The translations under genes and the position numbers were made by a program. Below, one piece after another: positions 11,320 to 23,066 of a DNA stretch of 64,000 bases. The DNA is taken from the NCBI GenBank assembly GCA_900239685.1, contig OENT01000086.1:169440-233439 (forward strand), read 5' to 3'. Origin of the DNA: Rotaria macrura. Its lineage: Eukaryota > Rotifera > Eurotatoria > Philodinida > Philodinidae. How positions within the stretch are numbered: position 1 is the first letter of the stretch; every line of letters begins with the position of its first letter. The notes under the pieces were generated by a model. It did no database searches, was not told the origin of the DNA, and saw nothing but the letters and a program-made list of their open reading frames with translations.

Positions 11320-13940
11320 AATTGCCTTCTTATTTATGGTTACTAGATATTCGAAGAAAAATAAATGCTATTATCTATTCGATACAAGTATTGTAAGATT
11401 TAGATGTTTTATAGATTATAATAAAGATTGTTTTTCTTGTTGACCCATATGAATTCTGAGATTTGTGCTTTTGAAAGAAACCACGAATGTGTTGAAGTAA
11501 GATCCTAATTTATCTTGTTATTCCTATATGAATTGTTAATTAAACAAATTTCTATCTTATAGAATGCATTGCTATGAACACATCATATGCATACACATGT
11601 AAATCTATTGATTATTCGTAAAAATGCTTTTTAAGATAAGACGGACAACTATAACATGCGTTGCAAAAGAAATGGAAAAAGTGTCAATCATTGTTAGACC
11701 ATGTTGACAATTTCTAATCCATGTGAGTTTTTTTTTTTGATGAAAAGAACAATGTCTGAACTGCAGATTTTTTCAGGACGAATCTGAAAACAAAGAAAAG
11801 TCCAAAACCAAGTACCTCTAAAAAGTGCTCTTGCAACTAGCAAAAATCTGTATTTCTCAAAACTTTCGGGCTACATCGACCAAATTTAAAAGAAACTACA
11901 TCAAAATGTAAAGCATAAAAAAATTCTATCGATAGCGATTCTATTGCAAAATTTTGAATGTCTTCTTGACTCGTTAGTTAAAGATTGAAATAATTAAAAT
12001 TGTGTCAAAGTCGACTTTTTAATAAGAATTGTCAGTCTGCAAGAATATCAGTCATTATCTCTAGAGAAAGCATGCCTGAACTCAATTTTGTTTTGCTTTA
12101 TATACTCGAAATATGTTAAATCTTAGAATCTGAACAAGAAAATAATTTTTAGTATTGCAAGACGGCTAGATAATGAGAATAACCGAATTGCTTAGTCTAT
12201 TTCAGAAAAAGAAAATATCTCGGTATAAAAACGAAGAATAATTTAACTTCCAATGCAGCATTGGAAAGACCATGTTTTATGCTACAAAAATCATTATTCA
12301 ACATGGTTTTTCCATTCTCTTTCACTATTAAAAAAAACAATTAAAACTAGAAACTGAGGTTATTGGATGGTGAAGTTGCACGAACGTTTCTAGGTGTTCT
12401 AGATTTTGGGCTTTTTCTCGTTTTCAGATTTATCCTGAGAAAATATATTTGACACTAAATTTGTAGTTTAGACATTGCTCTATTCATCAAAAAAAAGAAC
12501 AACGTGGACTGATTAGAAGTCTTCAACTAGGTCTAACAGTGTTTGTCATTTGTTTCTATTTCTTTTACAATGCATGTTAGAAAGTACTATTACTTTGATG
12601 ATAGATGCTTGTTTCATGAATAATCATTTTTCTAGAACTTGCAAAATTGAATGACGAATGAAAGTGTAAAAAGAAGATTTAGCAGTTTACCTAATCGCAT
12701 GGTACAAACATTGATGGCAAATCATCGTTCATCAATCAAACATCATTAGAATTGAAATACCGTTTTTGTCATCATTCTAGCATGACGAATCTAAAAGAAA
12801 AGAGAGTCATCCCATAAAAGATATGCACAAAAAAATGGAGTAGCAGATTCTTGCAATGAATTTTATCTGTATATCAGCGAGTGCTGGTAAATAAAGCAAT
12901 TCTAGATTAATGAACATAAAGATATAGCAGAATCAAATTGTCACTTGGCACGTACTGTGCTTACAACGCATTTTCAATTCATGTATGACAGAATATGCAT
13001 TGTAATTAATTCACTAGTTGATTATAATCAGATGGTTCTAAAGTTCGATGAAGACAAGATTGATTCAAATGAGATGTTTGATTTTCAATTTTCTTAGAAT
13101 TTACAAGAATTAAATTCTTGTTGACTATGTTGTTCTTTGGAGATCTTGCAAGTTAGAAAAGCATCCGTAATAGATTTGAATTATTTTTACAACTATATTA
13201 CAGGATTGAACGTAGAAAAAAACAGGATGCTAAAGAAAGAAAAACGGAGTATCTACAGTTGATTAATAATTATACTTTGTTGGTAGAACTACGGAAAATT
13301 TCTTTTTCATCAAAATACTAGTTGATGAAAATGATTTCGTTTCATATTAATTCTGACGACGAAAATAATACAAACATTAATATCGTCAATTTTTACAACT
13401 ATTTCTGAGGAACCACCATATGCTACATGAAAGTACAGACATTCTATGAGCACACTATTTAATGTCAATAGAGTTTGAAATTTCTAGAATGATGAATAAT
13501 TATAATACGTAATTCAAAAGTTTACTCAGTACCCGAACGTAATGAGTATGCGTCGACAGCATGTATCGAAAAAATTTCATCCATCTACTTCATTTAGTGT
13601 AACAGCAACGAAAGAGTCCTACCGTCAACTATTGAACCATGCACAAAACGATGATCTATTTCCATGTATTAGTGATTTCTTTATTCTGTATATAAATTTT
13701 ATAAACATAAAGTCAAGTAATCGAATATATAATTAATTATTTAGCACACATAAAAATTGATTACATTACTATTGATAGTGTCATATTCATCAACGAGCTT
13801 TTTAAAAGTCTCTAGTTTTACAATGTTCAAATCGAATATTCTACGGAAGAATCATTGAAAACCAAAAACTAAAGAGAACGTCGTATTATCATCTGAATTG
13901 AAGATTTTCAATAAATCGATCAATTTCGATGCACTTGGAA
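11320..13940. other. intergenic, no gene seen
   Basis: About 2.6 kb between the convergent LYRM1-like (+) and USP-like (-) genes. I see only low-complexity AT-rich sequence and short uninformative frames. The LYRM1 poly(A) signal is near the left edge. Confidence 0.45.
11420..11425 (+). terminator. poly(A) signal of the LYRM1-like gene
   Basis: AATAAA about 100 bp after the stop codon. Another possible signal (AATAAATG) sits nearer, around 11360. Confidence 0.4.
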
Positions 13941-16427
13941 TTATTGCGTTTTTTGATAACTTCGTTTCACATAGAAAAGAAGGTACGCATCGCCTGTGAC
14001 AATCTCTGCATGCGAACCGATGACTGACACAATATCATTATCAAATTTGTACCATCGATCTATCGGAGTTTTCTCTCGAGCATATGCTGTGTAACGACCG
14101 TCATCCGTTGATCCGATATGATTACTGACAGCCATGAGATCATAAATGGCCTGTCCCGATGATGATGACGATGTTGTTGATCGATCTGTCAAGTCAAGTC
14201 CATCGATTGGATAGTCGACGAATGTCCGAAGTTTTTTATGTTTTCCACGTACCGATGAAAAACGTTCTAATTGAATGATAAGTACGGGTGGAAGAGTTTT
14301 TAATTGAAGTTGTTTGATGAATTTGGTTTTTCGACGACAACCATCTTGTTGACAAAAACATGAATCTTCACAAGATTCCACAGAAATAAACTCATTGAAA
14401 CATTCGTACAGAGACATTTTCTTTGAGTTTATGTTTAGTTCAATAGGTTGGGTTCGAGGCACACGATGTAATTGCTCGATGAATCTTACGTTCGGAGTGG
14501 TTAACTGATAAAGAGGAAATTTCATATCGAGCGATTCCTCTGTTTGTGACCTCTGAACGATGAGACGATAGAAAAGATCGGGCTTACGAGATTCATTGAC
14601 AAATGCTTTGACAAGATGCTCGATTTGACTTGAGGCAGAAACACGTACATTCTTTTGAGATTGACGACCGTTTTTCGAATGAAACTCAACTGTAAACTTT
14701 CTCTTTTGTCGACTCAGTGGCAAGGAAAGAAATTGGTGTTTCTCGATTTTCGTTGTACTTTGATTGCATTGACAACATGTGAAGATGGATTTTATTTTTC
14801 CAAAAAAGAGTTTTTCAATGATGGTCTTTCCATGAATTTGATTCTGTGCCTGCAATTCTTCGTGTATGGTATTAAGAAGAGCAGATAAAAATTCTTGCAT
14901 ATCCTGTTGCTTTTCTGTGCCAAACGATGGATACCGTTGACTGATACTTGTTCTTATTCGAAGAGGTAAGAATGCATGACTGTCATAATCCACTCTCTGC
15001 AATTTAGATAGTACTTCTACATAGGCTCCAGTCACAACGCCAAATGAATCGAAAGGATTCGCACCACGATACTGAATTCGATAGATGTATCGCAAAAAGT
15101 ATTCAGTTAAAGGAATAACTCGAGCAAGACATTGAAGTGCACTATTGATAAAACATGAATTCTTTTCGTTTTGCAAACCAGTTGGTAATGTAAATGAATC
15201 ACCGTTCGTTTCTCTTTTATCAGAATTATTCTCTCGATTGAATTTCGATGTTATAGCTTCGATTGTGCTTCCATGTTTAAGACCGAACTCAGCCAAACAA
15301 CGTTGAGATTGTGTAATATCGATGGAAATGTTTTCTGATTGAAGTTCTAATAAACGTAAATCGAGATCTTTCTCATACGATGAAATGTTTTCTATTAATT
15401 CAGCCACTGTATCTTTTAAGGATGCTGTTATGTTGAAAATCTTGTAAGGCGATAATTTACATTTGACAATTACTTTATATCTATTCTTAATGGCTACTAA
15501 TGGAGGTGTTTCGCTTGTAATTTTGTTCTTCGCAGACGGACATACAGTCTTAACACCTAATTGCGAATATGCATAGATGTTTGTGCCTTTATGTGCGACA
15601 AGTGTTTCTAGAGTGTTACGAGAATTATTCACATCGAGTTTCTCATTTGCTTCGGTGTAAAGTTCATGAGTGATGAAAAGACGACTTTCAATTTTTCCCA
15701 ACAATTGGCCAATAGTATCCGTTGCTGCAACATACGACAATATTGTTCTATCGGATTGGTCACATTTTATGTGAATGCAAATATTTTTATCTTGCCGAAT
15801 ATCAACTAATCGGATCCAGATGGTTGATCCATTTTTTAGACCTATATCACTCAATCGGTTGTGCGAGTATGCGGTGAGATCGATTTCTGTATCTGATATC
15901 GTGACGAGTCGAATGTTTTCCGTTGCGATCAATTCCAAATGAAAAGCTATAATAACATCTCGAAGGAGCATCCCCAAAGTTGTTCGTGTTTCATACCATT
16001 GATAAAGAATTGACTCGTTATTACTGGGACTCCATATTGTTAGACATAATGGTTTTTCTTGTGCCTTGACGAACGATAATGCAAAATTTAGCGTTGATCC
16101 ATTTTCGATCTTTAATTCATGCAATGTTTTGTGCGCATTAGGTAAAGATATCAAACAACATTGTTCACCAAGATTAACTGAAATTAAATTTACGTTTGCT
16201 ACGTCAATGGATTCAAGTTTAGTCATTTCTAACAGTGCTTTTGTTAGATTTTCGACATTAATCATGGATGAACATTCTATATGGTGTTGTCGATCGATAT
16301 CTTCAAGGTGAAGTACCAAGATTAACTCTCGTGAATCGATTGATATATCACTCTTCATTCTGCTTGTAATCATTTTCGAGCAAGGACGTGTTTGTTGAAT
16401 ATTAAATCGTGCTTCTAAAATAAGCAA
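13941..16427 (-). CDS. USP-family ubiquitin hydrolase-like protein with four UBL modules; catalytic His replaced
   Basis: Ubiquitin-specific-protease-like protein. The open frame of 828 codons begins with TTG at 16427. The first in-frame ATG is at 16373, and codons before it may belong to an exon starting after the AG at 16440, so the exact start is open. Residues ~33–118, 126–208, 215–290 and 316–392 each resemble a ubiquitin-like fold, with the recurring phrase L(K)xGSTI or ENGSTL. The USP core starts near 416: the Cys box is GLQNEKNSCFINSALQCL (Cys425 present). A zinc-ribbon-like pair CCQC and CxCQQDGCR follows. The C-terminal box reads NHIGSTDDGRYTAYA ... WYKFDND, where the family has GHYTAY. 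The general-base His is therefore Arg778 (codon CGT at 14094–14096). The ORF is otherwise intact, so a non-catalytic ubiquitin-binding role is possible. No intron lies inside the open frame. Confidence 0.88.
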   Translation of the reverse strand: MLILEARFNIQQTRPCSKMITSRMKSDISIDSRELILVLHLEDIDRQHHIECSSMINVENLTKALLEMTKLESIDVANVNLISVNLGEQCCLISLPNAHKTLHELKIENGSTLNFALSFVKAQEKPLCLTIWSPSNNESILYQWYETRTTLGMLLRDVIIAFHLELIATENIRLVTISDTEIDLTAYSHNRLSDIGLKNGSTIWIRLVDIRQDKNICIHIKCDQSDRTILSYVAATDTIGQLLGKIESRLFITHELYTEANEKLDVNNSRNTLETLVAHKGTNIYAYSQLGVKTVCPSAKNKITSETPPLVAIKNRYKVIVKCKLSPYKIFNITASLKDTVAELIENISSYEKDLDLRLLELQSENISIDITQSQRCLAEFGLKHGSTIEAITSKFNRENNSDKRETNGDSFTLPTGLQNEKNSCFINSALQCLARVIPLTEYFLRYIYRIQYRGANPFDSFGVVTGAYVEVLSKLQRVDYDSHAFLPLRIRTSISQRYPSFGTEKQQDMQEFLSALLNTIHEELQAQNQIHGKTIIEKLFFGKIKSIFTCCQCNQSTTKIEKHQFLSLPLSRQKRKFTVEFHSKNGRQSQKNVRVSASSQIEHLVKAFVNESRKPDLFYRLIVQRSQTEESLDMKFPLYQLTTPNVRFIEQLHRVPRTQPIELNINSKKMSLYECFNEFISVESCEDSCFCQQDGCRRKTKFIKQLQLKTLPPVLIIQLERFSSVRGKHKKLRTFVDYPIDGLDLTDRSTTSSSSSGQAIYDLMAVSNHIGSTDDGRYTAYAREKTPIDRWYKFDNDIVSVIGSHAEIVTGDAYLLFYVKRSYQKTQ

Positions 16428-18735
16428 GGCTTCTTCAAACTAAATTAAGTATCAAAGAACGCGTAGAAACTTTTAAATGCAATAAATCACCATTTTCGTA
16501 TAGCAAAAACGTAACACTCAAAATACAACGAGCAGATTTTTTGTACACTTTTTCATCTTCAAAAAAAAAAAATGAAATCATCATGTGTTTTACGTTTTCC
16601 TTTTGAACGTGACAGAGAAGAGCGAACTCGATAACGAAAAATCTATTCTCAAACGGTATCTATTGATTTTTATTGAGTATAAGTTTTTGTCATATGCTTG
16701 TTGTCTGCTTATTTCATACATTCATCAGACGACATCATGGCTCACAATGCAAAACTTAATAAATATCGACATTGACGTGAAGCGAAAATGAAATCAAGAA
16801 AGTGTCTGTTTTTCTTGTTCCCTATGTTTTGTCAACGAAAGAAAGGCAATGCAAATACAACCTTGACAAGACGAATAGCATGTTCTTTAGGATGAATTCG
16901 TTATCGGTTATAGAACATGACATTGATCGGTTGAAACGAATCAACCCCAACGTGAATATGTTTATCGTCAAATATAATCGATGTCTTTTGATCGGTTGAT
17001 TCTTTCTGCGCAGCTACTCAATGATTTTATGAATATTGTTCTCGATTAATACTAATCAAGTATCAATCATACTATCGAACCAGATTAAAGCTAAAAGTCA
17101 AGAAGAAGATGGTAATGTCGCGTAGAATGAAATCATTTCAAATATTTTACGAATAAAGCTTTCTCTCTTACGTTACTTATTGTTGCTTTGAGCGTTGTTT
17201 TCTTCAGTTTTTACTACCGTCCTTTGAGTTTTCAGAAGATACGTAGATCATTCATCGGATGCATTTTTTTTAAATGGACAGATTAAAGATAAATATTTTG
17301 GATTGTTTTCTTTTAAGATTCATTTTTCACATGTTTTATAACTTACTAATCAGTAGTAGGAGAATACCATTATAATGATAATATCTACCTGTTGTTCGTA
17401 TTAATAATCACCATCAGACTTTAACAACAAGAAACAGCAGTCAGTAATCAAGGACATTATTCTTCTAACAGAAATCAAACATGAGTTTAATATAATATTG
17501 TTTGAAATTACTTAGAGAACAAAGGATTTTATCATCACTTGATGTTAAAGATATGGAGAAAAATCAGTGCAGATATCCTATATCTTACTCGTAGAATACG
17601 TCTAAAATCATCTCTTCATACAACGAAAAACGAATGAAAACTTTATATTTTCATATTTACTGCGTATGAAAATAATAACATGTTAGAGAAAGTGATGATG
17701 AATAAAACTACTCGGCTTCTTGTGTAAATAAATATCGAAAGAAAAACTAACAATCGACACTAATGTTGAATTACTATTATTTTCATCGTGACGAATAAGA
17801 TTTGTCTCAACAAAAGATTCTACCGTGATACATCGTTTGATTTGGTGGTAGTAGTTCAGAATCTCTCAATAATTAACGTTTGTGCTTCTGTAATTCCAAC
17901 AACACATGTATTCTTCTACATATGAAGTGTCAGCTGATTCCAGATAACCTTGATACAAACGACAATACCCAAAACTCATTGTAGTGCACAAGGAGCAAGG
18001 ATATAGAAAGAAACATTGAAGTTTTCTTGTTAATATTATTTACGATTACTAATTACTAGGGAAATCATAATGAATCCATTCGTAATTCATGTATTTTCAT
18101 TGCTTCGTTAATCGAGTGTTGATGTCACGATTGTGACAAGTGAAAATGTTTGGATTTATTGATGTATAAAGAAAATTATGACGACTGTAGAACGACTACT
18201 ACTTTTTCCTGTGTCTCATGTCGAACGAGATTCTATGATCTCACTGTAGTTTGTCTGTTTTATTTAGGTACAAGAAAGCATTCAACTGTTTAACTATGAT
18301 GATGATTATTTTTTATCGTGTACATCCTCTAACTTACAACGTTTTGAATGAAAAGTGATAAGATTCATCTCACTATGAAAAGGTACAGATAATCTATGAT
18401 ACGGTCTTGTTTCTCATATGTGTGATGTACCGTACTTAGGAATTTTTAGCGCCTGTTGTCAGAATGTGGTCTGATCCCGTTTAGTTAGTCAACGTTTCAT
18501 GTCGACATTGTTGTATCGAGATCTATCTACACGAAAGTACGATAAAACGTGTTTTTGTTTTCAACAAAACACATATATCTTGTTGAGAAGCAGGTATGTA
18601 TGAAACCCTTCATCATTTCGATTGATTCCGTTATAATGTTCGAAATATAACTGCCCAAATTCATACTTCGTTTTTATATAGTCAGCGCTTGCTTTTGATA
18701 AGCATTGGCATCAGAGTTTCATACACTGAATCTGA
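16428..18735. other. intergenic, no gene seen
   Basis: Sequence upstream of the USP-like gene. A possible short first exon of that gene (ATG at 16556, minus strand, donor GTATTT) can be imagined, but nothing supports it independently. Otherwise featureless AT-rich DNA. Confidence 0.4.
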
Positions 18736-18737
18736 TA

Positions 18738-19036
18738 CCCAGGTCAAACAGAACGATCCGTAAACGGTCGTATACGATGAGAACACGGCCCATTACGGCG
18801 TCGTATTATCCCGTTTTAACAAGGTCAGTAATACGACCGTATGTTCTATAGAATACGATAGTATTACGCTGTCTTTACGAGGGTTTTACGGCGTATATAC
18901 GGTGTCCGTGTACGTCCGTAATACTGACCTTGTTAAAACGCCATAAAACGGCATAAAATGGTCGTTTAAGCGTGGTATACGATGTAAAAACGACCGTTTA
19001 CGATACTGTAACGGCGGCCGTTTTGATTGACCTGGG
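18738..19036. mobile_element. ~300-bp MITE with CCCAGGTCAA ends and TA duplication
   Basis: Inverted termini CCCAGGTCAA/TTGACCTGGG are flanked on both sides by TA, as expected for a TA-target DNA transposon. A second, internal inverted pair of 21 nt (TTTTAACAAGGTCAGTAATAC and its near-complement) lies at 18814–18834 and 18918–18938. The interior is CpG-rich, with repeated CGTAAACGG/CCGTTTACG-like words, unlike the surrounding AT-rich DNA. No coding capacity. Confidence 0.8.
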
Positions 19037-19470
19037 TAGCGGTGAGACTGTTGATTAAGTTCTTAAAAGGAACCTAAGTGTACAGGAATTCGCATCAAAG
19101 AATGAGCACAATATAAATAATTGAGGTTATGAGGACAATGGAATAATTATGTGATACAACGTATTTTAAAACCTAGTTAACAAATGAAACAGGCCTGCTC
19201 TACTTTCTAGGGCTAATATTTTATAAGATTCTACGGCATCTTCAATGAACATTCCTTCAGATTTCCAAGGAATGAAAGTTGTCTTCAACCTTTTTCATAT
19301 AGACACTTCCATTCGCTTGAAAGTATCTGAAGGCAAGCAAGAATTTTTTCGTGAATCATAAATACGTTTGTCTACAGATATAGAATCATTATCCAGAACA
19401 GTAAGTATCAATCCCAGATTTACGCCACAAAATGTGTGATATAAAAACTAGAATGGAATATTCTGATTTA

Positions 19471-20106
19471 GTAGACAAATGTCGGAAACAAAATATCGAC
19501 AAGTAAAAAGGTCGACAACAAAATGTCGACAGGTAAAATGCCGACGTGTAAAAGAATTTCAAAAATTCTATCATTATAGAAAACTTGCGTGGCATATGCT
19601 GTCATCTATTTTTTTCTGTTTGTGCATTTTCTTTGTGCGTGCTGGCCTGGAAATAACTAAATACGAATTTAAACAACAGTTAATTCATGGCAATTCTGAC
19701 AAGTTAGAAAAGGCGTCAAAGAAAACATGCCCCATATAGGATAAACTTAAAGAACTTCGTAGGAGATATGACGAACAAACGATGAAACTGAATGGATATT
19801 ACAACGAATTATCAAAGCTTATTGGCACAAAATGAAAATTATACGAATGTGCTGGTACATATGCCTTGAATCTATGACTCTAGCTCTTCGTTGTCACTCA
19901 TATATGCATATTTATTTTATTTTTCATTGATATGTATTCGAATTTTACCTAATAAACCATAAATTTAATTTATTCATGCTCCAATTTAATTTTTTTCATC
20001 ATCAGCTTCTTTTCTTTATATTTTCTGATGTCGACGTTTTACATTGCCGACATTTTTTTTTGGTCGGCATTTGATTTTCGACATTTTATCGTGGACGTTT
20101 GACTAC
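19471..20106. mobile_element. ~640-bp element with GTCGAC-rich inverted ends
   Basis: The ends GTAGACAAATGTC (left) and the complement of GTAGTCAAACGTC (right) form imperfect inverted termini. Both are followed inward by repeated TGTCGAC/TGCCGAC words. The interior carries an open frame from about 19479 on the plus strand that continues past one TAG (19737–19739) with coiled-coil-like Lys/Glu-rich codons to about 19834. This may be a degraded small protein. Family unknown; no clear target duplication. Confidence 0.5.
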
Positions 20107-22453
20107 TTTCCTCATATTCCGCTGCGAAATCTGCGCTCATTCCACTGGCAGAAATGCCATTGTGACCGATACGAAAATACCTTTAGAGGGATTATGTGTA
20201 CTAAGCCTCAGAAAATCATTATTTTAGGACTTTCCTCCTTGCAATAATTTTCGATCAATGAAATTTCGGGCAAATCAATTCACTACATGGAATCTCCTAG
20301 TTCATTCATTATTTTAGATGTTATTCTTGAGGAACTACACAGCTTGATGATCCATGATATACGGGAATGTTGACAGCTACATTATCTGTTCGTTCGAAAT
20401 CTTACTCATGTTCATTATTTATTGTTTCTTCATAGAGAGTTTTGTTCAGAGTTTTTCGCCTTTTCAAATAAGAACATCTGAGGCGAGATATACGATCCTA
20501 TTTTAAAAACTCGATTGTTTTACAAGGATTATAAATCGGTTATAATAAGCAGGAGTCCATAGATATCTAATCTCATTGGAACTATTCTGAATTTGACAGA
20601 TAACGAGTCACTAAAACATTCTGCTTCATCAACTATACATCTTACGCTGTTATATCCATTTAAAAAAAGAGCTTCCGTTATCATACTACTTTTTGTTGCA
20701 ATACGTCGACTCGGGATGTATTAGCAAATACTCGATATCTGAACTTTCATATCTCAAGCAACATGCTAAGCTGTATTTCATGGCGTTCTAGATAAATGGT
20801 TTTATTAATTGTGCGTGATCTTCTCACAGCGAAAATTTCGATCACTAACATCCATGTATTGTTTTAGTGGTTGACTACTAATAGAAAAAGAAGTTGACTA
20901 TTATATTTCAGTCATTCTGAAGTTGGATAGACCTAAGTCTACTCTACAAAACTTATTATGTCACTAACCATTGAAATATAACCATTTTGAATTGCCAAAG
21001 ACTCAATTTGAGCCCTATCATTTTTGTCAAAGATTTTAATTAGTATTACTCAAAAATAACTTCTATAAGAGGAACAAAAGTATCAATCAACACATGGGCA
21101 GATGCTGCAGGTATTGGGGAGCAAGAGTATATTGTTGGAATTGGTCGTTGTTGAACTAATGCTGAAAAGTTAATATTACAAGTTAAGGTAATTTTTCGAT
21201 TTTCCAGCAAAACGCATGACCTTTTTATTTCCCTGGAGGAACAGCCGTTTAAGCTGATCTTTTCAGCGTAACTATAAATCATCGACCTCTTCAAGATGAG
21301 AACGAAATCGGATGATTCCAAGGGTTTTTGTGTTTTCGTAGAAGAAAACCTATGGCAGAATCCTAGTATCGATTAATAAATCCTACGGATTTGATTTTAT
21401 AGCAAAATCTATGCATAGAAAAATATGATGTATGAAATTGATTGTTTTCAATTGTTCAAAAAACAAATCCAAGGTATTTCTATCGATTTAAATATATCGA
21501 TGATTGTAATGATGGATATTCCTTTGCTGGAACTAATATAAAAGAGAGCTAAATTTTTAGATGATACATTCCGTCATTGAAGTTTTTCGCACTTGATGAT
21601 AAATACTCAATTTTTGAATTCTTTGTAAGTGAAGCTTGTTTTGACACATGTATCAAGTCTCCTGCTATTCTAGCTTTGAAATGTTTAGCATTAGGAAGCT
21701 CTTCGACAATCCTCCGTATCAATCACTGTCAGTGCTCGTGCCTGGATGCAAACAAATCATTTCTACGGTGACATTCAATCACCTGCAGTTTTCTCGAATG
21801 TACAAGCACAACTTGTCGATGTTTTCCTAATGCATATTTGAGTGTGAGAATAGTCATTATATTTACGGGTGTGATGAACATCGATTGCAACATCCACATC
21901 AGCAATGTCCGTATAACTTAATATTTAAATTTGTTTTTCGTTCGTTTACTCAACTAGTATTTGATGCTATCCTCTGAATTACATACATCTTATTTACTCC
22001 GTGTCAGAAATATCGAAAGCTCTAAAAGTACAATATTGGAAAAAATTAATGGAGTCCGTTGCAAGCTTATCTCTCATCATCATGAGAGGGCGACGAAGAG
22101 CTTATGTAAATAATTATGTTGTTATCGCTTATGTGTGTAACTATGTCACGACGTTCTGTTGTGCAAAAAAAAGCGCTATTCATTTCTCAGTTTATTGCCG
22201 CCGAACTAGAAGTACGCAAAAAATATTTCCTATTAGAACAAAAGCAATAGCAGCGATTGCTTTTCTAGAATAAAGAAAAATTCAGGAAAATATCCTTTCC
22301 TTTCTTCATTTTCCTTACACATAAATTTTCTCGTCACTACTAGAACTCATTGCATCAGGATAGCACACTCGTGAAAACGCTCAACTTTCTATTGTAGACA
22401 TTGTTGTCAAGAAAAAACTTCATCATTATAAATTCATCAAATCCGATTGAACT
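20107..22453. other. intergenic, no gene seen
   Basis: AT-rich with short frames on both strands lacking domain or codon character. A TATAAAAG string near 21537 has no recognisable gene after it. Confidence 0.4.
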
Positions 22454-22952
22454 ATGGCAGGCTATGGCGAATGGAATGGTAAATACTTCTACTATTCTAT
22501 TAATGATACTGCTAATAACTTTTGGTTTTTAATTTATAGAATCATTGTTTGGCTGTTTCGATGACATCGGCTCATGTTTATGTGGCTGGTGTTGTACGCC
22601 ATGTTTGTTCGGTGAAAATGCACAAAAGATTGATAACAGTAGTTGTTGTATGTGGGGCTGTGCTTATTTTCTTCTTGCTGGATGTTACATATGTTGGATT
22701 CCGCACTTGATGAAAAGAGGCGTTCTTCGACAAAAATTTGGTTTACGAGAAGATCCAAGTTGTGGTGATTGTCCGACAACATTCTTCTGTGGGCCATGTG
22801 CTATGTGCCAAGAGGCTCGATTACTTAAACGCAGAGGTTTAGTCAAATAGTGAATTGAAATAATTCATTGTCTTTCTATTTTTATAGCTAACCAAGCAGG
22901 CGTTATAATTGGTTACGCTCCGCAGACAATTCAGCCTGCTAGAAATTTTTAA
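22454..22952 (+). CDS. PLAC8/cornifelin-like Cys-rich protein (copy A)
   Basis: Small PLAC8-domain protein of 128 aa. Members are Cys-rich, mostly membrane-associated proteins; roles range from metal transport or cell-size control in plants and fungi to poorly known functions in animals. The three exons are 22454–22478, 22540–22836 and 22888–22952, with GT–AG introns of 61 and 51 bp, both phase 1. Exon 2 holds the whole domain: LFGCFDD, CLCGWCCTPCLFG (the CCxxxxCPC-like block), a short hydrophobic segment, and CGDCPTTFFCGPCAMCQEAR. Exon 3 gives a short tail ending in ARNF. The gene structure matches copy B at 34866–35353 exactly. The extra ATG-less extension of exon 2 to a TAG at 22848 is read-through of intron 2. 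Confidence 0.88.
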
Positions 22953-23060
22953 ATTCAAACACTTCACGTTACTAAACTCATCATGAAAGAAATTCGTATC
23001 GTCATTCGAGAAACAATTCAATATCAATATTCTTTTCTGCTTCAGTTTACTTTAACTCTA

Positions 23061-23066
23061 AATAAA
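23061..23066 (+). terminator. poly(A) signal of PLAC8-like copy A
   Basis: AATAAA about 110 bp beyond the stop codon of the upstream PLAC8-like gene. Confidence 0.4.

Noticed and set aside
13542-13736. 64-codon plus-strand frame downstream of the USP-like gene
   Set aside because: No similarity recognised; length is within chance expectation.
21537-21545. TATAAAAG promoter-like string
   Set aside because: No supportable gene follows on the plus strand.
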